Assembly: GCA_030148165.1 (NCBI GenBank) | Contig: JASBTZ010000007.1 | Span: forward strand, 434,001-498,000 | Origin: Bacteroidota bacterium | GTDB lineage: Bacteria > Bacteroidota > Bacteroidia > Flavobacteriales_D > Crocinitomicaceae | DNA: 64,000 nt | Direction: 5' to 3' | Shown: positions 6,240 to 16,536 of the stretch, in pieces | Numbering within the stretch: position 1 is the stretch's first letter | Layout: every line of letters begins with the position of its first letter | Made by a program: the position numbers and the translations under genes | Notes under the pieces: model-generated | Databases searched by the model: none | Seen by the model: only the letters and a program-made list of their open reading frames with translations | Told to the model about the DNA's origin: nothing

Positions 6240-8879
6240 TTATCCCCCCGTTAGCTTTTTGATCTCATTCAGCTTCATGAGTGCCTCTACCGGAGTCAAG
6301 GTATTTATATCGATCGTAACCAACTCTTCTCTGATCTGTTCGAGAACCGGATCGTTCAATTGGAAAAAACTCAATTGCATATCGCCCAGATCATCCTCGG
6401 CAGCAACAGCCTCTTTAGTTTTTACACCGGCCTTCTTTTTAGTAGCAGTTAACTCATGACTAGCTTCGAGCTGGGCGAGCATGTTGGTGGCACGATCGAG
6501 CACCTGTTGAGGCATTCCCGCCAGTTTAGCCACATGAATTCCGAAGGAATGCTCGCTTCCGCCTTCAACCAGTTTTCGGAGGAAAAGAATCTTCTTTCCG
6601 ATTTCCTTAACCGAGACATTGTAATTCTTGATCCGTTCAAAACGGTTCGTCATCTCATTCAGCTCGTGATAGTGCGTTGCGAATAAGGTCTTGCCCTTGT
6701 ATTTCGGATGCTCGTGCAAGTATTCTGCAATCGCCCAGGCGATCGATATGCCATCGTAAGTGCTGGTTCCCCTGCCAATTTCATCCAGAATAATTAGCGA
6801 TCGATTGGAAAGATTATTCAGAATACTGGATGTTTCATTCATTTCCACCATGAAGGTTGATTCACCCGAAGATATATTATCTGATGCGCCAACTCGCGTG
6901 AAAACTTTATCGATGATTCCAAGATTCGCTTCGCTTGCCGGAACAAAAGATCCCATTTGCGCCATCAGACAGATCAAAGCTGTTTGTCTTAAATAGGCAC
7001 TCTTACCGGACATATTCGGACCGGTGATCATCATAATTTGTTGTGTCTCATTGTCCAGATACACGTCGTTTGAGACATATTCTTCACCAACGGCCAATTG
7101 TTTTTCAATGACTGGGTGACGACCATTCTTGATATCGATGGCATGCCCCTCGTTCATTTCGGGTTTAACATAATCATTGGCATGAGCTACTTCAGCAAAG
7201 GACAATAAACAATCCAGCTGTGCAATCAGGAAGGCATCATGTTGAATGGCTTCGATGAACTCAGTCATTCTGATAATCAGATCATGATATAGCTTTGTCT
7301 CAAGGGCGTGTATTTTTTCTTCTGCACCGAGGATTTTTGCTTCATATTCCTTCAGCTCTTCCGTTATGTAACGTTCGGCGTTTACCAGTGTTTGCTTTCG
7401 GATCCATTCTTCAGGAACTTTGTCTTTGTGGGTATTTCTCACCTCGATGTAATAACCAAACACGTTATTGAAGCTGATCTTTAGACTTACAATTCCCGTG
7501 CGTTCAATTTCACGCTGACAAAGCTGATCGAGATAATCTTTTCCGGAAAAAGCGATTTCGCGAAGCTCATCAAGCTCTTTATTAAAACCATCGCGAATGA
7601 TCTTCCCTTTGGAAACCATGATTGCCGGGTCATCATCCAGAGTTGTATCGATTGATTTAAGCAGTTCCTGACAAGGGTCTATTCGGTTGGCAATTCTGCT
7701 TAAAACAGAATCCTTTTCTTTTTGAAGGAGCTCTTTGATGGGTTCCAGCTGAAGTAAGGTTCGCTTTAGTTGGATCGCTTCTTTCGGATTCAATTTCCCG
7801 ACAGCCACCTTGGAGATTAATCGCTCGAGGTCACTGATATTTTTCAAATGTTCCGCCAGCGTACAGGCGATCGTTTCATTATTTAAAAGAGCCTCAACAG
7901 CATCCAGTCGATCTTTAATAGGCTGAATATCCTTCAGCGGAAGAACCATCCATCGCTTCATCATTCGGCCGCCCATCGCCGTTTTCGTATAGTCGAGGAT
8001 ATCAATCAAGGTCGTTGCATTCTCATTAGCCGATGAAATCATTTCCAGATTTCGAATCGTAAAACGATCGAGCCAAACGAAACGCTCTTCTTCAATTCTG
8101 GCGATTGCACTGATATGTCCGAGGCGATCATGTTGATTCTCTGCGAGGTAATGTATGACGGCTCCGGCAGCAATGATTCCCGATTGGATTTTTTCGACTC
8201 CAAATCCTTTCAGGTTGTTCGTTCCAAATTGTTTGTTCAAACTTTCGATCGCATAATCCTCCGAATAGATCCAGTCTTCCAAACGGAATGAATAGTATTT
8301 GTTGCCGATTATTTCATCGAAATCTTTTGAGTTGCGTTTATTGTAAAGGATTTCCGATGGCTCAAAGCTTTGAATAAGCTTTTCAATGTACTCCTGATTC
8401 CCTTCGGTGATCATGAACTCGCCGGTGGAAACATCCAAAAATGCAACACCGATTTGGTCTTTGTCGAAATGAAGGGCACACAGGAAGTTATTCTTTTTAT
8501 TATCGAGCACCTGATCATTGAAGGAAACACCCGGCGTGACCAATTCGGTTACTCCCCGTTTCACTATTTTCTTGGTCATCTTAGGATCTTCCAACTGATC
8601 GCAAATAGCGACACGCTGTCCTGCTCGAACTAACTTTGGTAAGTACGTATCCAACGAATGATGCGGGAATCCGGCTAATTCAACTTCTCCGGCAGCACCG
8701 TTTTTACGATGAGTCAGAACAATGCCCAAAATCTTTGAAGCGATAATGGCGTCCTCGCCGAAGGTTTCGTAAAAATCTCCCACACGAAATAACAGTAAGG
8801 CCTGCGGATGCCGCGCCTTGATCTGGTTATATTGCTTCATTAAAGGAGTTTCCTTTTTGCCTTTTTCAGCTTTCGCCAT
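6240..8879 (-). CDS. mutS: DNA mismatch repair protein MutS
   Basis: An 879-residue MutS that recognises mismatches and recruits MutL. Domain I starts with the mismatch-contacting motif GDFYETF (residues 33-39, with the stacking Phe and the Glu). The connector, lever and clamp domains fill about 130-570. The ATPase domain shows the Walker A motif GPNMSGKS near residue 620, Walker B with [15 protein letters not shown] near 690 and the FATHYHEL block near 730. The C-terminus keeps a helix-turn-helix/dimerisation tail ([14 protein letters not shown]). Length is usual for MutS1. The start [17 protein letters not shown] fits the family. Confidence 0.97.
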   Translation of the reverse strand: MAKAEKGKKETPLMKQYNQIKARHPQALLLFRVGDFYETFGEDAIIASKILGIVLTHRKNGAAGEVELAGFPHHSLDTYLPKLVRAGQRVAICDQLEDPKMTKKIVKRGVTELVTPGVSFNDQVLDNKKNNFLCALHFDKDQIGVAFLDVSTGEFMITEGNQEYIEKLIQSFEPSEILYNKRNSKDFDEIIGNKYYSFRLEDWIYSEDYAIESLNKQFGTNNLKGFGVEKIQSGIIAAGAVIHYLAENQHDRLGHISAIARIEEERFVWLDRFTIRNLEMISSANENATTLIDILDYTKTAMGGRMMKRWMVLPLKDIQPIKDRLDAVEALLNNETIACTLAEHLKNISDLERLISKVAVGKLNPKEAIQLKRTLLQLEPIKELLQKEKDSVLSRIANRIDPCQELLKSIDTTLDDDPAIMVSKGKIIRDGFNKELDELREIAFSGKDYLDQLCQREIERTGIVSLKISFNNVFGYYIEVRNTHKDKVPEEWIRKQTLVNAERYITEELKEYEAKILGAEEKIHALETKLYHDLIIRMTEFIEAIQHDAFLIAQLDCLLSFAEVAHANDYVKPEMNEGHAIDIKNGRHPVIEKQLAVGEEYVSNDVYLDNETQQIMMITGPNMSGKSAYLRQTALICLMAQMGSFVPASEANLGIIDKVFTRVGASDNISSGESTFMVEMNETSSILNNLSNRSLIILDEIGRGTSTYDGISIAWAIAEYLHEHPKYKGKTLFATHYHELNEMTNRFERIKNYNVSVKEIGKKILFLRKLVEGGSEHSFGIHVAKLAGMPQQVLDRATNMLAQLEASHELTATKKKAGVKTKEAVAAEDDLGDMQLSFFQLNDPVLEQIREELVTIDINTLTPVEALMKLNEIKKLTGG

Positions 8880-8971
8880 CGTTAAATCGATTGATTTTTT
8901 AATTTTTGCAGAGTAAAAGTACAGGCACTGATCGAGTTAGCAAAATATACGTGCATCATGTTTTCCACAAA

Positions 8972-9505
8972 ATGAACAAAAAACTAAAATTATGGGAATT
9001 AGAACGCGTTTCGAACGACGAGTTCAGAGCGCAGGATAAGTTCCCCATCATTGTCGTACTCGATGAGATACGAAGTCTGTCTAACGTCGGCTCGATCTTT
9101 CGAACTTGTGACGCCTTCAAGGTCGAGAAGATTTACCTGTGCGGTATTACCCCTCAGCCTCCACACAGGGAAATTCAGAAAACAGCTTTAGGCGCAACCG
9201 AATCAGTGGAGTGGGTGCACTGCGATTCCACGCTTGCAGCAATTAATGAATTAAAGGTTGCAGGTGTTAAGATTTGTACCATTGAACAGACGGAAGAAAC
9301 CATTTCCTTGGAAAAAGTAGCTGATCTGGATGAGCAGAAGTATGCGCTCGTATTTGGTAATGAGGTCAACGGAGTGGATCAAAAGGTGGTGGATCAATCG
9401 GATCACGTAATTGAGATTCCACAGTTCGGGACTAAGCACAGCTTGAATGTTGCAGTTTGTGCCGGAATTGTCATTTGGGAGTTTACAAAGAAACACTTGT
9501 CTTAA
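8972..9505 (+). CDS. SpoU/TrmH family RNA 2'-O-methyltransferase
   Basis: From the ATG at 8972 the protein has 177 residues; an earlier in-frame codon at 8906 would add 22 residues with no family counterpart. It carries the three SPOUT motifs: LDEIRSLSNVGSIFRTCDA (motif 1, Asn and Arg), VFGNEVNGVDQKV (motif 2) and IPQFGTKHSLNVAVCAGI (motif 3). Such alpha/beta-knot enzymes use S-adenosylmethionine to methylate the 2'-OH of a nucleotide in tRNA or rRNA. The short form without an N-terminal substrate domain resembles TrmH-type proteins, but the target RNA cannot be deduced. It is divergent from mutS. Confidence 0.88.
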   Translation: MNKKLKLWELERVSNDEFRAQDKFPIIVVLDEIRSLSNVGSIFRTCDAFKVEKIYLCGITPQPPHREIQKTALGATESVEWVHCDSTLAAINELKVAGVKICTIEQTEETISLEKVADLDEQKYALVFGNEVNGVDQKVVDQSDHVIEIPQFGTKHSLNVAVCAGIVIWEFTKKHLS

Positions 9506-9583
9506 AATTGCGTTCCTTTGTCGAAAATTAGCTGAACTGAATTATTGTATTGTTAAATTTGTAGCCGTTAAGATTAAACATAA

Positions 9584-10594
9584 ATGATCAAAACTGATAT
9601 AATCATCATTGGAGCAGGTCCGGTAGGATTATTCACCGTTTTCGAAGCCGGATTATTAAAGCTTCATTCTCACTTGATAGATTCATTGCCCCAGCCTGGA
9701 GGTCAGTGTTCGGAAATCTATCCGAAGAAACCTATATATGACATACCGGGATTCCCGGAAATTCTCGCTGGTGAGCTGATCGATAATCTCATGGAACAGG
9801 CCGCTCCTTTTAAACCTGGATTTACTTTGGGTGAGGCTGCTGTTGAAATTGACAAGGTTGCTGAGGATAAGTTCATAGTAACCACGGATAAGGGAACAAA
9901 GCACGAAGCACCGGTAGTTATTATAGCTGGAGGATTGGGTGTGTTTGAACCAAGAAAACCACCGATCGCTGAAATCACTGATTTTGAAGATAAAGGAGTG
10001 GAGTATATCATTAAAGATCCGGGAATCTATCAGGATGAGCGATGTGTAATCGCAGGTGGTGGTGATTCAGCATTGGACTGGGCAATTTTCTTAGCAGAGA
10101 ATAATATTGCATCTGAAGTATCATTGGTTCACCGTAGGTCTTCTTTCCGTGGACATCTTGACTCTGTTCAGAAGATCATGGATCTGGCAGATCAGGGAAA
10201 AGTGAATTTGATTACCGAAGCAGAGGTTGTTGGAATTGGTGGAAAAGGGAAAGTTGAAAATGTTGTTATTGAACATCAGGTTGAAGGCGAGATCACAAAG
10301 GAAACAGATCACTTTATACCACTCTTCGGCTTGAAACCAAGTTTAGGTCCGATTGCCAATTGGGGACTTGAGATTGAGAAGAATGCCATCAAGGTTGATA
10401 CCACCGATTACTCGACAAATATCCCTGGAATTTACGCCATCGGTGATGTCAATACCTATCAGAATAAATTGAAGTTGATACTTTGTGGATTCCATGAAGG
10501 AACAATGGCAGTACAGTCTGCATTTGCGAGAATTTACCCGGAGAAGAAAAATGTTCTCAAGTACACAACGGTAAATGGTGTACAGGGATTCTAA
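9584..10594 (+). CDS. Thioredoxin-reductase-like ferredoxin-NADP(+) reductase
   Basis: A 336-residue FAD/NAD(P) flavoenzyme. The FAD site is GAGPVGLFTVFEA near residue 10, and the sequence PQPGGQCSEIYPKKPIYDIPG is the hallmark of type 2 ferredoxin-NADP reductases (YumC/FNR2). The NADPH-binding motif AGGGDSALDWA lies near residue 155, and the C-terminal FAD contact GIYAIGDVNTYQNKLKLI near 285. The redox-active CxxC of true thioredoxin reductase is missing. It transfers electrons between NADPH and ferredoxin or flavodoxin in the cytoplasm. A TAAATTTG box at 9554-9561 is a candidate promoter element 22 nt before the ATG. It is 33 bp upstream of the histidine kinase. Confidence 0.9.
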   Translation: MIKTDIIIIGAGPVGLFTVFEAGLLKLHSHLIDSLPQPGGQCSEIYPKKPIYDIPGFPEILAGELIDNLMEQAAPFKPGFTLGEAAVEIDKVAEDKFIVTTDKGTKHEAPVVIIAGGLGVFEPRKPPIAEITDFEDKGVEYIIKDPGIYQDERCVIAGGGDSALDWAIFLAENNIASEVSLVHRRSSFRGHLDSVQKIMDLADQGKVNLITEAEVVGIGGKGKVENVVIEHQVEGEITKETDHFIPLFGLKPSLGPIANWGLEIEKNAIKVDTTDYSTNIPGIYAIGDVNTYQNKLKLILCGFHEGTMAVQSAFARIYPEKKNVLKYTTVNGVQGF

Positions 10595-10615
10595 TTAAAC
10601 CTTGTTGATTATTCC

Positions 10616-10623
10616 TAACTTTA
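10616..10623 (+). promoter_or_regulatory. -7-like box 4 nt before the histidine kinase start
   Basis: TAACTTTA differs from TAnnTTTG only in the last base and ends 4 nt before the ATG at 10628, the same gap seen for rluF, the DMT exporter and the glycosylase. Confidence 0.3.
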
Positions 10624-10627
10624 AGTC

Positions 10628-11965
10628 ATGAATCGGAGAACGGTTAATGCTGTAATTGTTTTGGGGATCATCGCTTTGGCGAGTATTCTGCTTATTCAGA
10701 TGATTTCGATCAACAAAACGGCTGAACTGCAGGATAAAAATATCGCAATCCAGCAGCGGCAGGACAGTCTTAATTTGGTGTTCTTTAAAGATAGAACTCA
10801 CACAGCCTTGCGTAATGTCCTTAATGAAATACAATACCATAGTCTGGATAGCTCGGATGTTTTTGAAGCAGTTAAGCAGGTAGACACCAATTTTTTTAAA
10901 GTTGATTTTAGCACTGAATTGACTTCTTATGCACTCGAAACATGGCTTCAACGGGAATTCTACCACGAGAATCTGCTTTATGATTTTCAGTATTCCATTT
11001 ACGATTGTTTTGATAGCACCACGACGATCAGTCCACTCGTTCGGTATTCGGGAACTGAATTCGTAGTGGATAGTCAGGTAAATGTTCGCCGCCCTGAATT
11101 TGAGTTCGAGAATAATGACCATTACTTTACTGTTTACTTTCCAGATGCCAATTTCGGAGCTACTACAATAGAAAAAGAAAGTGGATATTCTCAGTACATG
11201 TATTTGATTGTGATTGTCCTGATGGTACTGCTATTCTTTGGCTATGCCATGATTGTGATCATCAGACAGAAACGTCTCTCAGAGGTGAAAACGGATTTCA
11301 TTAATAATATGACGCACGAGTTGAAAACGCCAATTTCCACGATCGGACTTTCATCTGAAATGATCATGCGTTCAGATGTGACTAAAGAACCCGAGAAAAT
11401 TCAGAAATACGCAGGGGTCATATTCAAGGAAAACAAGCGTTTACAGAATCAGGTTGAGAAGGTGTTGAATATCGCAAAACTCGATAAGAATGAGATAAGC
11501 CTGAGCCGTGAAGAATTCAACATGCATGATCTTCTCGAGGAAGTAAAAGACAATTTCGAGTTTAATCACACGGATAAGGAAGGAGTGATAGAACTTATTC
11601 TACAAGCTTCTGAGTACATTATTCAGGCTGATCCGGTTCACATTTCCAACGTGGTATTCAACCTGATGGACAATGCAATCAAATATTGCGAAAGAGATCC
11701 GGACATAAAAGTTCGCACCTATAATGAGAAGCGGTATTTTGTTTTTGAAATAGAGGATAACGGGATTGGTATAAAAAGAGATGATCAAAAGATGATCTTC
11801 GATAAATTCTATCGGGTACCAACTGGAAACATACATAACGTAAAAGGCTTTGGGCTCGGCTTATACTACGTGAAACTAATTCTGGATGCGCACCATGGTC
11901 AGATTCATATAAAAAGTACAGTGGGAAAAGGAACGACGTTTATTGTAAAGCTTCCGCTTACTTAA
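10628..11965 (+). CDS. Membrane-bound sensor histidine kinase
   Basis: A 445-residue sensor kinase. A first membrane helix lies at about residues 8-26, a periplasmic sensing region at 28-185, and a second helix at about 190-213 (YLIVIVLMVLLFFGYAMIVI). The HisKA dimerisation domain carries the phospho-accepting His in NNMTHELKTPIST near residue 230. The ATPase domain shows NLMDNAIKYC (N box), IEDNGIGIKRDD (G1), and GFGLGLYYVKLI (G2). There is no HAMP domain and no recognisable sensor fold, so the signal is unknown. No response regulator gene is adjacent, which makes it an orphan kinase within this window. The last 8 bp overlap the convergent gene at 11958-12344. Confidence 0.9.
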   Translation: MNRRTVNAVIVLGIIALASILLIQMISINKTAELQDKNIAIQQRQDSLNLVFFKDRTHTALRNVLNEIQYHSLDSSDVFEAVKQVDTNFFKVDFSTELTSYALETWLQREFYHENLLYDFQYSIYDCFDSTTTISPLVRYSGTEFVVDSQVNVRRPEFEFENNDHYFTVYFPDANFGATTIEKESGYSQYMYLIVIVLMVLLFFGYAMIVIIRQKRLSEVKTDFINNMTHELKTPISTIGLSSEMIMRSDVTKEPEKIQKYAGVIFKENKRLQNQVEKVLNIAKLDKNEISLSREEFNMHDLLEEVKDNFEFNHTDKEGVIELILQASEYIIQADPVHISNVVFNLMDNAIKYCERDPDIKVRTYNEKRYFVFEIEDNGIGIKRDDQKMIFDKFYRVPTGNIHNVKGFGLGLYYVKLILDAHHGQIHIKSTVGKGTTFIVKLPLT

Positions 11966-12344
11966 ATTTCTTGAGTTCCGTTACCGGTTGAGGATACATA
12001 CCATCTCGCGCAATATGCTTACCCCTTTTATACACCATGATTCGTTCAGGGGCCACCTGACCTTCAACTTCGGCCTCCAACAGATAATACTTCTTAGCCT
12101 CAAACATCACCTCGTAGAACCCTCGTAACTGTCTGGTGCCAATGGTAATAACAACATCATCCTTGGTAAGCTTCACGTATATTGGTGTACTCGAGACATC
12201 AATGATCTCATTGCTCGTATCGAGCTTATACGATGATATCTCTCCTTTGTAATTACCAAAATATCTGCGTTTCAAATCAATTTCCTTTTGCGCAAAAGAA
12301 CTGATTGAAAAAAAGGTAAACAAGATGAACACCAATGCTCTCAT
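11958..12344 (-). CDS. Small secreted protein of unknown function
   Basis: From the ATG at 12344 it encodes 128 residues beginning with a signal peptide (MRALVFILFTFFSISSFAQ). Longer in-frame starts up to 12449 would place 35 unsuitable residues in front. The mature part is a compact beta-rich domain (KRRYFGNYKGEIS, VYVKLTKDDVVITIGTRQLRG) ending in a Lys-rich tail VTELKKFK. No known domain is recognised. The 3' end overlaps that of the histidine kinase by 8 bp, and its 5' end diverges from the Prc protease gene. Confidence 0.7.
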   Translation of the reverse strand: MRALVFILFTFFSISSFAQKEIDLKRRYFGNYKGEISSYKLDTSNEIIDVSSTPIYVKLTKDDVVITIGTRQLRGFYEVMFEAKKYYLLEAEVEGQVAPERIMVYKRGKHIARDGMYPQPVTELKKFK

Positions 12345-12461
12345 GATAACGAATTTACGAAAAATTGTGTGAATTTGAACGAATTCCCGCAGGATAGGGC
12401 ATTTCCTGACAGATGTTGGCTTTTTTTTATAACATTGTATAATTATCACAACTGGATAAAT

Positions 12462-14528
12462 TTGAAATTACACCGCGCCTATTTGATCATCACTTTATTG
12501 TTTCTGAACTTCATTCCGGAAACATTGCTTGGTCAAACACCCTCAACAGCGGACAAAGCTTCAAGACTTATCGAGTTGTTTGAGGAGCATCATCTGAAGC
12601 CCATTTCAGAAGATTCCGTTTTCAATCGACGTGTGTTCAATAATTTTATGGACGCTGTGGATCCGTCTCTATTGCTTTTTACTAAAGAGGAATACGGTCA
12701 GTTACGTGAGAAGTCGCATAGTATTCATGACGACATTGAAAAATCCCAGCTTAGTTTTTTGAATTATTATAAAGGGATCCATGCAAAGGCGATTTCCCGG
12801 GCAGAGCGAATGATGGAAGGTCTTGAAAAAAAGCCGATAGACGTTACTAATCCTGCCAAGATTGATGATGAAATGTTCGAACAACGGGTTTCAGAGAGCG
12901 AGCTGGAATCAAAGTGGCAGACTATTTTTCGCGTTGCTATTATGAAGGATGTAGCTTCTAACCTCGAGGATAATGAGTATACGATTCCATCTGGCGAAAA
13001 ACAAAACCGCATTGATTCTTCTTCTGCCTATGTGCAAAGAAGATATTCGGATTACTTCCACAATCTGCAAGCATATCTACTTGATATAGACGCGATGTTT
13101 CTGAACGCGATCGCTGAATCATATGATTCCCATTCGTCGTTTTTCACGCCGGAAGCTAAAGTTGAGTTTGACAGCGAATTAACGAGCGAACGTGAGCTAT
13201 ATGGTTTTTCCTATGTGAAGAACCGGCAGGGTAGGTTTGAAATTTCTTACGTCATACCGGGAAGTTCAGCATGGTTGAGTGGTGAGGTTCACGTGGGAGA
13301 TTTTCTTGAAGCTGTCAAATTCGGTAAGAGTAAATGGAACGAACTACATGGACTGACCACAGTTGAGGCGGATCAACTGTTTAAAAAATCAAAAGAAACA
13401 GAAATCACATTGCGCTTACTTGATAAAAGTGAGAATGAACGAAAAGTGGAGTTAAGGAAGCAACCCGTTTATAGTGACGATGACATCATTAAAACAGCGG
13501 TTCTCAAGGGTGAAAAGAATGTGGGCTATATTTCGCTTCCTGATTTTTACACGAACTGGACTGACACAACGGTATTGGGTTGTGCCAATGATGTGGCAAA
13601 GTCGCTGATCAAACTGAAGCAGGAAGATATTTCCGGCTTGATACTGGATCTCCGTTACAACGGAGGAGGATCCTTGTGGGAAGCGATCGATCTGGTGGGA
13701 ATATTCATTGACTTCGGTCCTGTTTTGATTCGAAGTGAGCGAGACGAAAAGCCAACGACCATGAAAGACTTTAATCGCGGCATGATCTATCGTGGACCAT
13801 TAATCGTCATGATAAACGAAGGCTCAGCTTCCGCTTCCGAAGTCGTTGCCGGAGCCTTGCAGGACTACAACAGAGCATTGGTTGTTGGAAGAACCTCTTT
13901 TGGAAAGGCAACGGGTCAGACCGTGATTCCGCTAGACCCAGAATTTACGTGGGAAGATGAGGATGAGAGTTGGGGCTATACGAAATTGACGCGTTCAGGA
14001 CTCTATAGAATCAACCTCGGAACGAATCAATTGGCAGGAGTGAAACCCGATGTCGAGTTTATATTACCTTATACAGAAACAGAGACATTCACGGAAAGGT
14101 CTTATCCGTGTGTTATTGAACTGGACAGCATCAATAAAAAAATGTACTATACACCGAAACCAAAAATAGAAACATCTTCTATACGCAGTAACAGCCTCAA
14201 GCGTCAACCAATTAATGATCAATTTAATGCGTTAAAAGAGTTGTATCAGGAATTTGATTCTACCTATGCGGATATTAATGAATACGAATACTCGCTCGAT
14301 GATTATCTTAAATACATGCAGAGCGAGTTGGAGTTAGACCAAAAGCTAGAAGATATTTTTCTAATGAAGACATCGGTATACGAGGCAGAGACGATGAACT
14401 TTGACGAAGGAATATATACGATGAGCGAATATATGGACGCTTACCGAAAATCATTTCTAGAAGATGTCAATGCTGATTATGAAATAGCTGAGACCTATCA
14501 GATTATGCTGGAATTAATAAATAATTGA
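12462..14528 (+). CDS. prc: Carboxy-terminal processing (tail-specific) protease, S41 family
   Basis: A periplasmic serine protease resembling Prc/Tsp, which degrades or trims proteins from their C-terminus. I place the start at the TTG at 12462, directly before a signal peptide (LHRAYLIITLLFLNFIPETLLGQ); an ATG at 12369 would add 31 residues and cannot be excluded. The N-terminal helical region is followed by a PDZ domain near residues 220-320 (GSSAWLSGEVHVGDFLEAV), then the S41 core with LILDLRYNGGGSLWEAI and the catalytic block INEGSASASEVVAGAL (Ser) and GRTSFGKATGQT (Lys). The C-terminal 150 residues match the family tail. About 689 residues is normal. The next gene follows after 35 bp. 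Confidence 0.92.
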   Translation: MKLHRAYLIITLLFLNFIPETLLGQTPSTADKASRLIELFEEHHLKPISEDSVFNRRVFNNFMDAVDPSLLLFTKEEYGQLREKSHSIHDDIEKSQLSFLNYYKGIHAKAISRAERMMEGLEKKPIDVTNPAKIDDEMFEQRVSESELESKWQTIFRVAIMKDVASNLEDNEYTIPSGEKQNRIDSSSAYVQRRYSDYFHNLQAYLLDIDAMFLNAIAESYDSHSSFFTPEAKVEFDSELTSERELYGFSYVKNRQGRFEISYVIPGSSAWLSGEVHVGDFLEAVKFGKSKWNELHGLTTVEADQLFKKSKETEITLRLLDKSENERKVELRKQPVYSDDDIIKTAVLKGEKNVGYISLPDFYTNWTDTTVLGCANDVAKSLIKLKQEDISGLILDLRYNGGGSLWEAIDLVGIFIDFGPVLIRSERDEKPTTMKDFNRGMIYRGPLIVMINEGSASASEVVAGALQDYNRALVVGRTSFGKATGQTVIPLDPEFTWEDEDESWGYTKLTRSGLYRINLGTNQLAGVKPDVEFILPYTETETFTERSYPCVIELDSINKKMYYTPKPKIETSSIRSNSLKRQPINDQFNALKELYQEFDSTYADINEYEYSLDDYLKYMQSELELDQKLEDIFLMKTSVYEAETMNFDEGIYTMSEYMDAYRKSFLEDVNADYEIAETYQIMLELINN

Positions 14529-14563
14529 ATTTACTATCTTAGAAATTCAAAAAGTAAACAAAT

Positions 14564-15592
14564 ATGAAACTAATTACTACACTTTGCACCTTGTTTGTTG
14601 GATTAATAGGATTTAGTCAGTCTTCAAGTGATGCAGTCACTTACATGGAGGGTTTTTCTTCTGAGTATGAGGACATTCAGAAAAGTATGTGGGATTACAC
14701 GCGGGTAATCTCACATGGTCGAGGAGCCAGAAAGGTTGAAAAAACGAGATTGGAGCTTATCAAGCAATCGGATAAATCACTTCAGCAGGCAAAACAAAAG
14801 AAAGGATTTAATGGAAGCACCGAATATCGCGATTCTGTGATCAGCTATTTTACGATCGTTAATCTGGTCTTGAAAGAGGATTATGAAAAACTGGTTGACA
14901 TGGAAGAGGTTTCCGAACAATCATATGATCAGATGGAAGCATATATGACAGCCAGACAGTTGGCAAGTGATAAACAGACAGATGCCGCAAAAATGATCTC
15001 CGAACAACAACGCAAATTTGCTGAGGCAAATGATGTGACCCTGATAACTTCTTCGGATAAACTGGATCAGAAAATGGAAATAGCGTCTCAGGTTTATAGT
15101 CATTATAACGAAGTATACCTGATCTTTTTCAAGAGCTTTAAGCAGGAAGCTTATTTACTTGATGCTATTGCAGCCCAGGACATGAGTGGTATAGAACAAA
15201 ACAAGGAGGCCTTGTTAAGCACGGTGGAAGAAGGTAAGGCTAAGCTTAAAGCAGTTGAGCTCTATCAGGGAGATGAATCATTAGTCGGAGCAACAAATAA
15301 CTTGTTCGATTTTTATAAAGAAGAAGCCGAAGGAGTGCAACTTATTCAGGATTATTATTTGAAACTAGAGAAATTCAATAAAGTCAAAGAAGCTTTTGAT
15401 GCGAAAAAGGAGAAAAACCGGACGCAGGAAGATGTGGATCAGTATAACGAAGCAGTAAACGAGATGAATGATGCTGTTAACGCCTACAACGAGTGGAATG
15501 AAGACACAAACAAAGCTAGGGAGAAGTGGATCAATGAATGGAATAAGTCATCAGGAAACTTCACTGACAAGCACATTCCTAAAGGGAGGTAA
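14564..15592 (+). CDS. Secreted helical protein of unknown function
   Basis: A 342-residue protein with a short signal peptide (KLITTLCTLFVGLIGFSQ). The mature part is almost entirely alpha-helical and highly charged, with repeated Gln, Glu and Lys, which suggests coiled-coil bundles. The end is Asn/Trp rich (AYNEWNEDTNKAREKWINEW) and finishes HIPKGR. It resembles the LIC11966-type surface proteins and DUF3829-like proteins known in Bacteroidota, but I cannot confirm this. It is 35 bp downstream of the protease and is likely in the same transcript, ending at the terminator 15613-15640. Confidence 0.75.
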   Translation: MKLITTLCTLFVGLIGFSQSSSDAVTYMEGFSSEYEDIQKSMWDYTRVISHGRGARKVEKTRLELIKQSDKSLQQAKQKKGFNGSTEYRDSVISYFTIVNLVLKEDYEKLVDMEEVSEQSYDQMEAYMTARQLASDKQTDAAKMISEQQRKFAEANDVTLITSSDKLDQKMEIASQVYSHYNEVYLIFFKSFKQEAYLLDAIAAQDMSGIEQNKEALLSTVEEGKAKLKAVELYQGDESLVGATNNLFDFYKEEAEGVQLIQDYYLKLEKFNKVKEAFDAKKEKNRTQEDVDQYNEAVNEMNDAVNAYNEWNEDTNKAREKWINEWNKSSGNFTDKHIPKGR

Positions 15593-15612
15593 ATAGAAAT
15601 TAAGAATAATGG

Positions 15613-15640
15613 AAGCCTCTAATTTTTTGGAGGCTTTTTT
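15613..15640 (+). terminator. Rho-independent terminator
   Basis: The stem AAGCCTC/GGAGGCTT with an A/T-rich loop is followed by TTTTTT and ends the prc transcript before thyA. Confidence 0.75.
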
Positions 15641-15704
15641 GTACAACTTTTCCACCATTTAATTCAGTTACGAACAATTGCTTTATAAATACATGTATAA
15701 GCCT

Positions 15705-15712
15705 TAATTTTG
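15705..15712 (+). promoter_or_regulatory. Candidate -7 box of the thyA operon
   Basis: TAATTTTG fits TAnnTTTG exactly, 29 bp before the thyA ATG. A TTG at 15678-15680 is 24 nt upstream, slightly far for a -33 element. Confidence 0.5.
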
Positions 15713-15741
15713 ATAGGCATATTTATCCGCAGCAGACTACA

Positions 15742-16536
15742 ATGAAACAATATCACGATTTATTACAGCACATTCTTGATAATGGAACGGTAAAGGAAGA
15801 TAGAACGGGAACGGGAACTATTTCTGTTTTCGGCTATCAAATGCGCTTTGACCTGTCAGAAGGGTTCCCTTGCATTACAACGAAAAAGCTACACCTACGA
15901 TCAATCATTCATGAACTTCTTTGGTTCATTAACGGAGACACGAACATCAAATATCTTAAGGATAACAATGTTTCCATCTGGGATGAATGGGCGGATGAAG
16001 ATGGTAATCTGGGACCAGTGTATGGTTATCAATGGCGACATTGGCCTGATGGAAAGGGAGGAGAAATAGACCAGATCAAACGGTTGGTAGATGGACTGAA
16101 AAACAATCCTGATTCGAGAAGGCACATCGTCTCTGCTTGGAATGTTGCTGATGTTGAAAATATGGCTTTGCCACCGTGTCACACTTTGTTTCAGTTTTAT
16201 GTGATCGACGGAAAATTGAGTTGCCAACTCTATCAACGAAGTGCGGACACCTTTTTGGGAGTACCATTCAATATTGCTTCTTACGCTTTATTTACCATGA
16301 TGTTGGCGCAAGTTTGTAACTTAGAGGTGGGTGACTTCGTTCATACTTTTGGAGATGCTCACATTTACAGTAATCATGTGGAGCAGGTAAAATTGCAGCT
16401 AACGAGAGAATGCAGACCTTTACCAACGATGAAGATCAATCCTAATGTCAAAGACATTTTTGAATTTAAATATGAAGATTTTGAACTGCTTAACTATGAT
16501 CCGCATCCGCACATCAAAGGTGCTGTTGCTGTCTAG
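15742..16536 (+). CDS. thyA: Thymidylate synthase
   Basis: A 264-residue ThyA, the same length as the E. coli enzyme. It methylates dUMP to dTMP using methylene-tetrahydrofolate and gives dihydrofolate. Visible motifs are DRTGTGT (residue 21 region), the folate/dUMP block with [20 protein letters not shown], the catalytic Cys in [14 protein letters not shown] near residue 146, and [22 protein letters not shown], followed by GDAHIYSNH. It heads an operon in which the following capA-like gene overlaps it by 41 bp, and folA, which recycles the dihydrofolate made here, comes third. Confidence 0.98.
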   Translation: MKQYHDLLQHILDNGTVKEDRTGTGTISVFGYQMRFDLSEGFPCITTKKLHLRSIIHELLWFINGDTNIKYLKDNNVSIWDEWADEDGNLGPVYGYQWRHWPDGKGGEIDQIKRLVDGLKNNPDSRRHIVSAWNVADVENMALPPCHTLFQFYVIDGKLSCQLYQRSADTFLGVPFNIASYALFTMMLAQVCNLEVGDFVHTFGDAHIYSNHVEQVKLQLTRECRPLPTMKINPNVKDIFEFKYEDFELLNYDPHPHIKGAVAV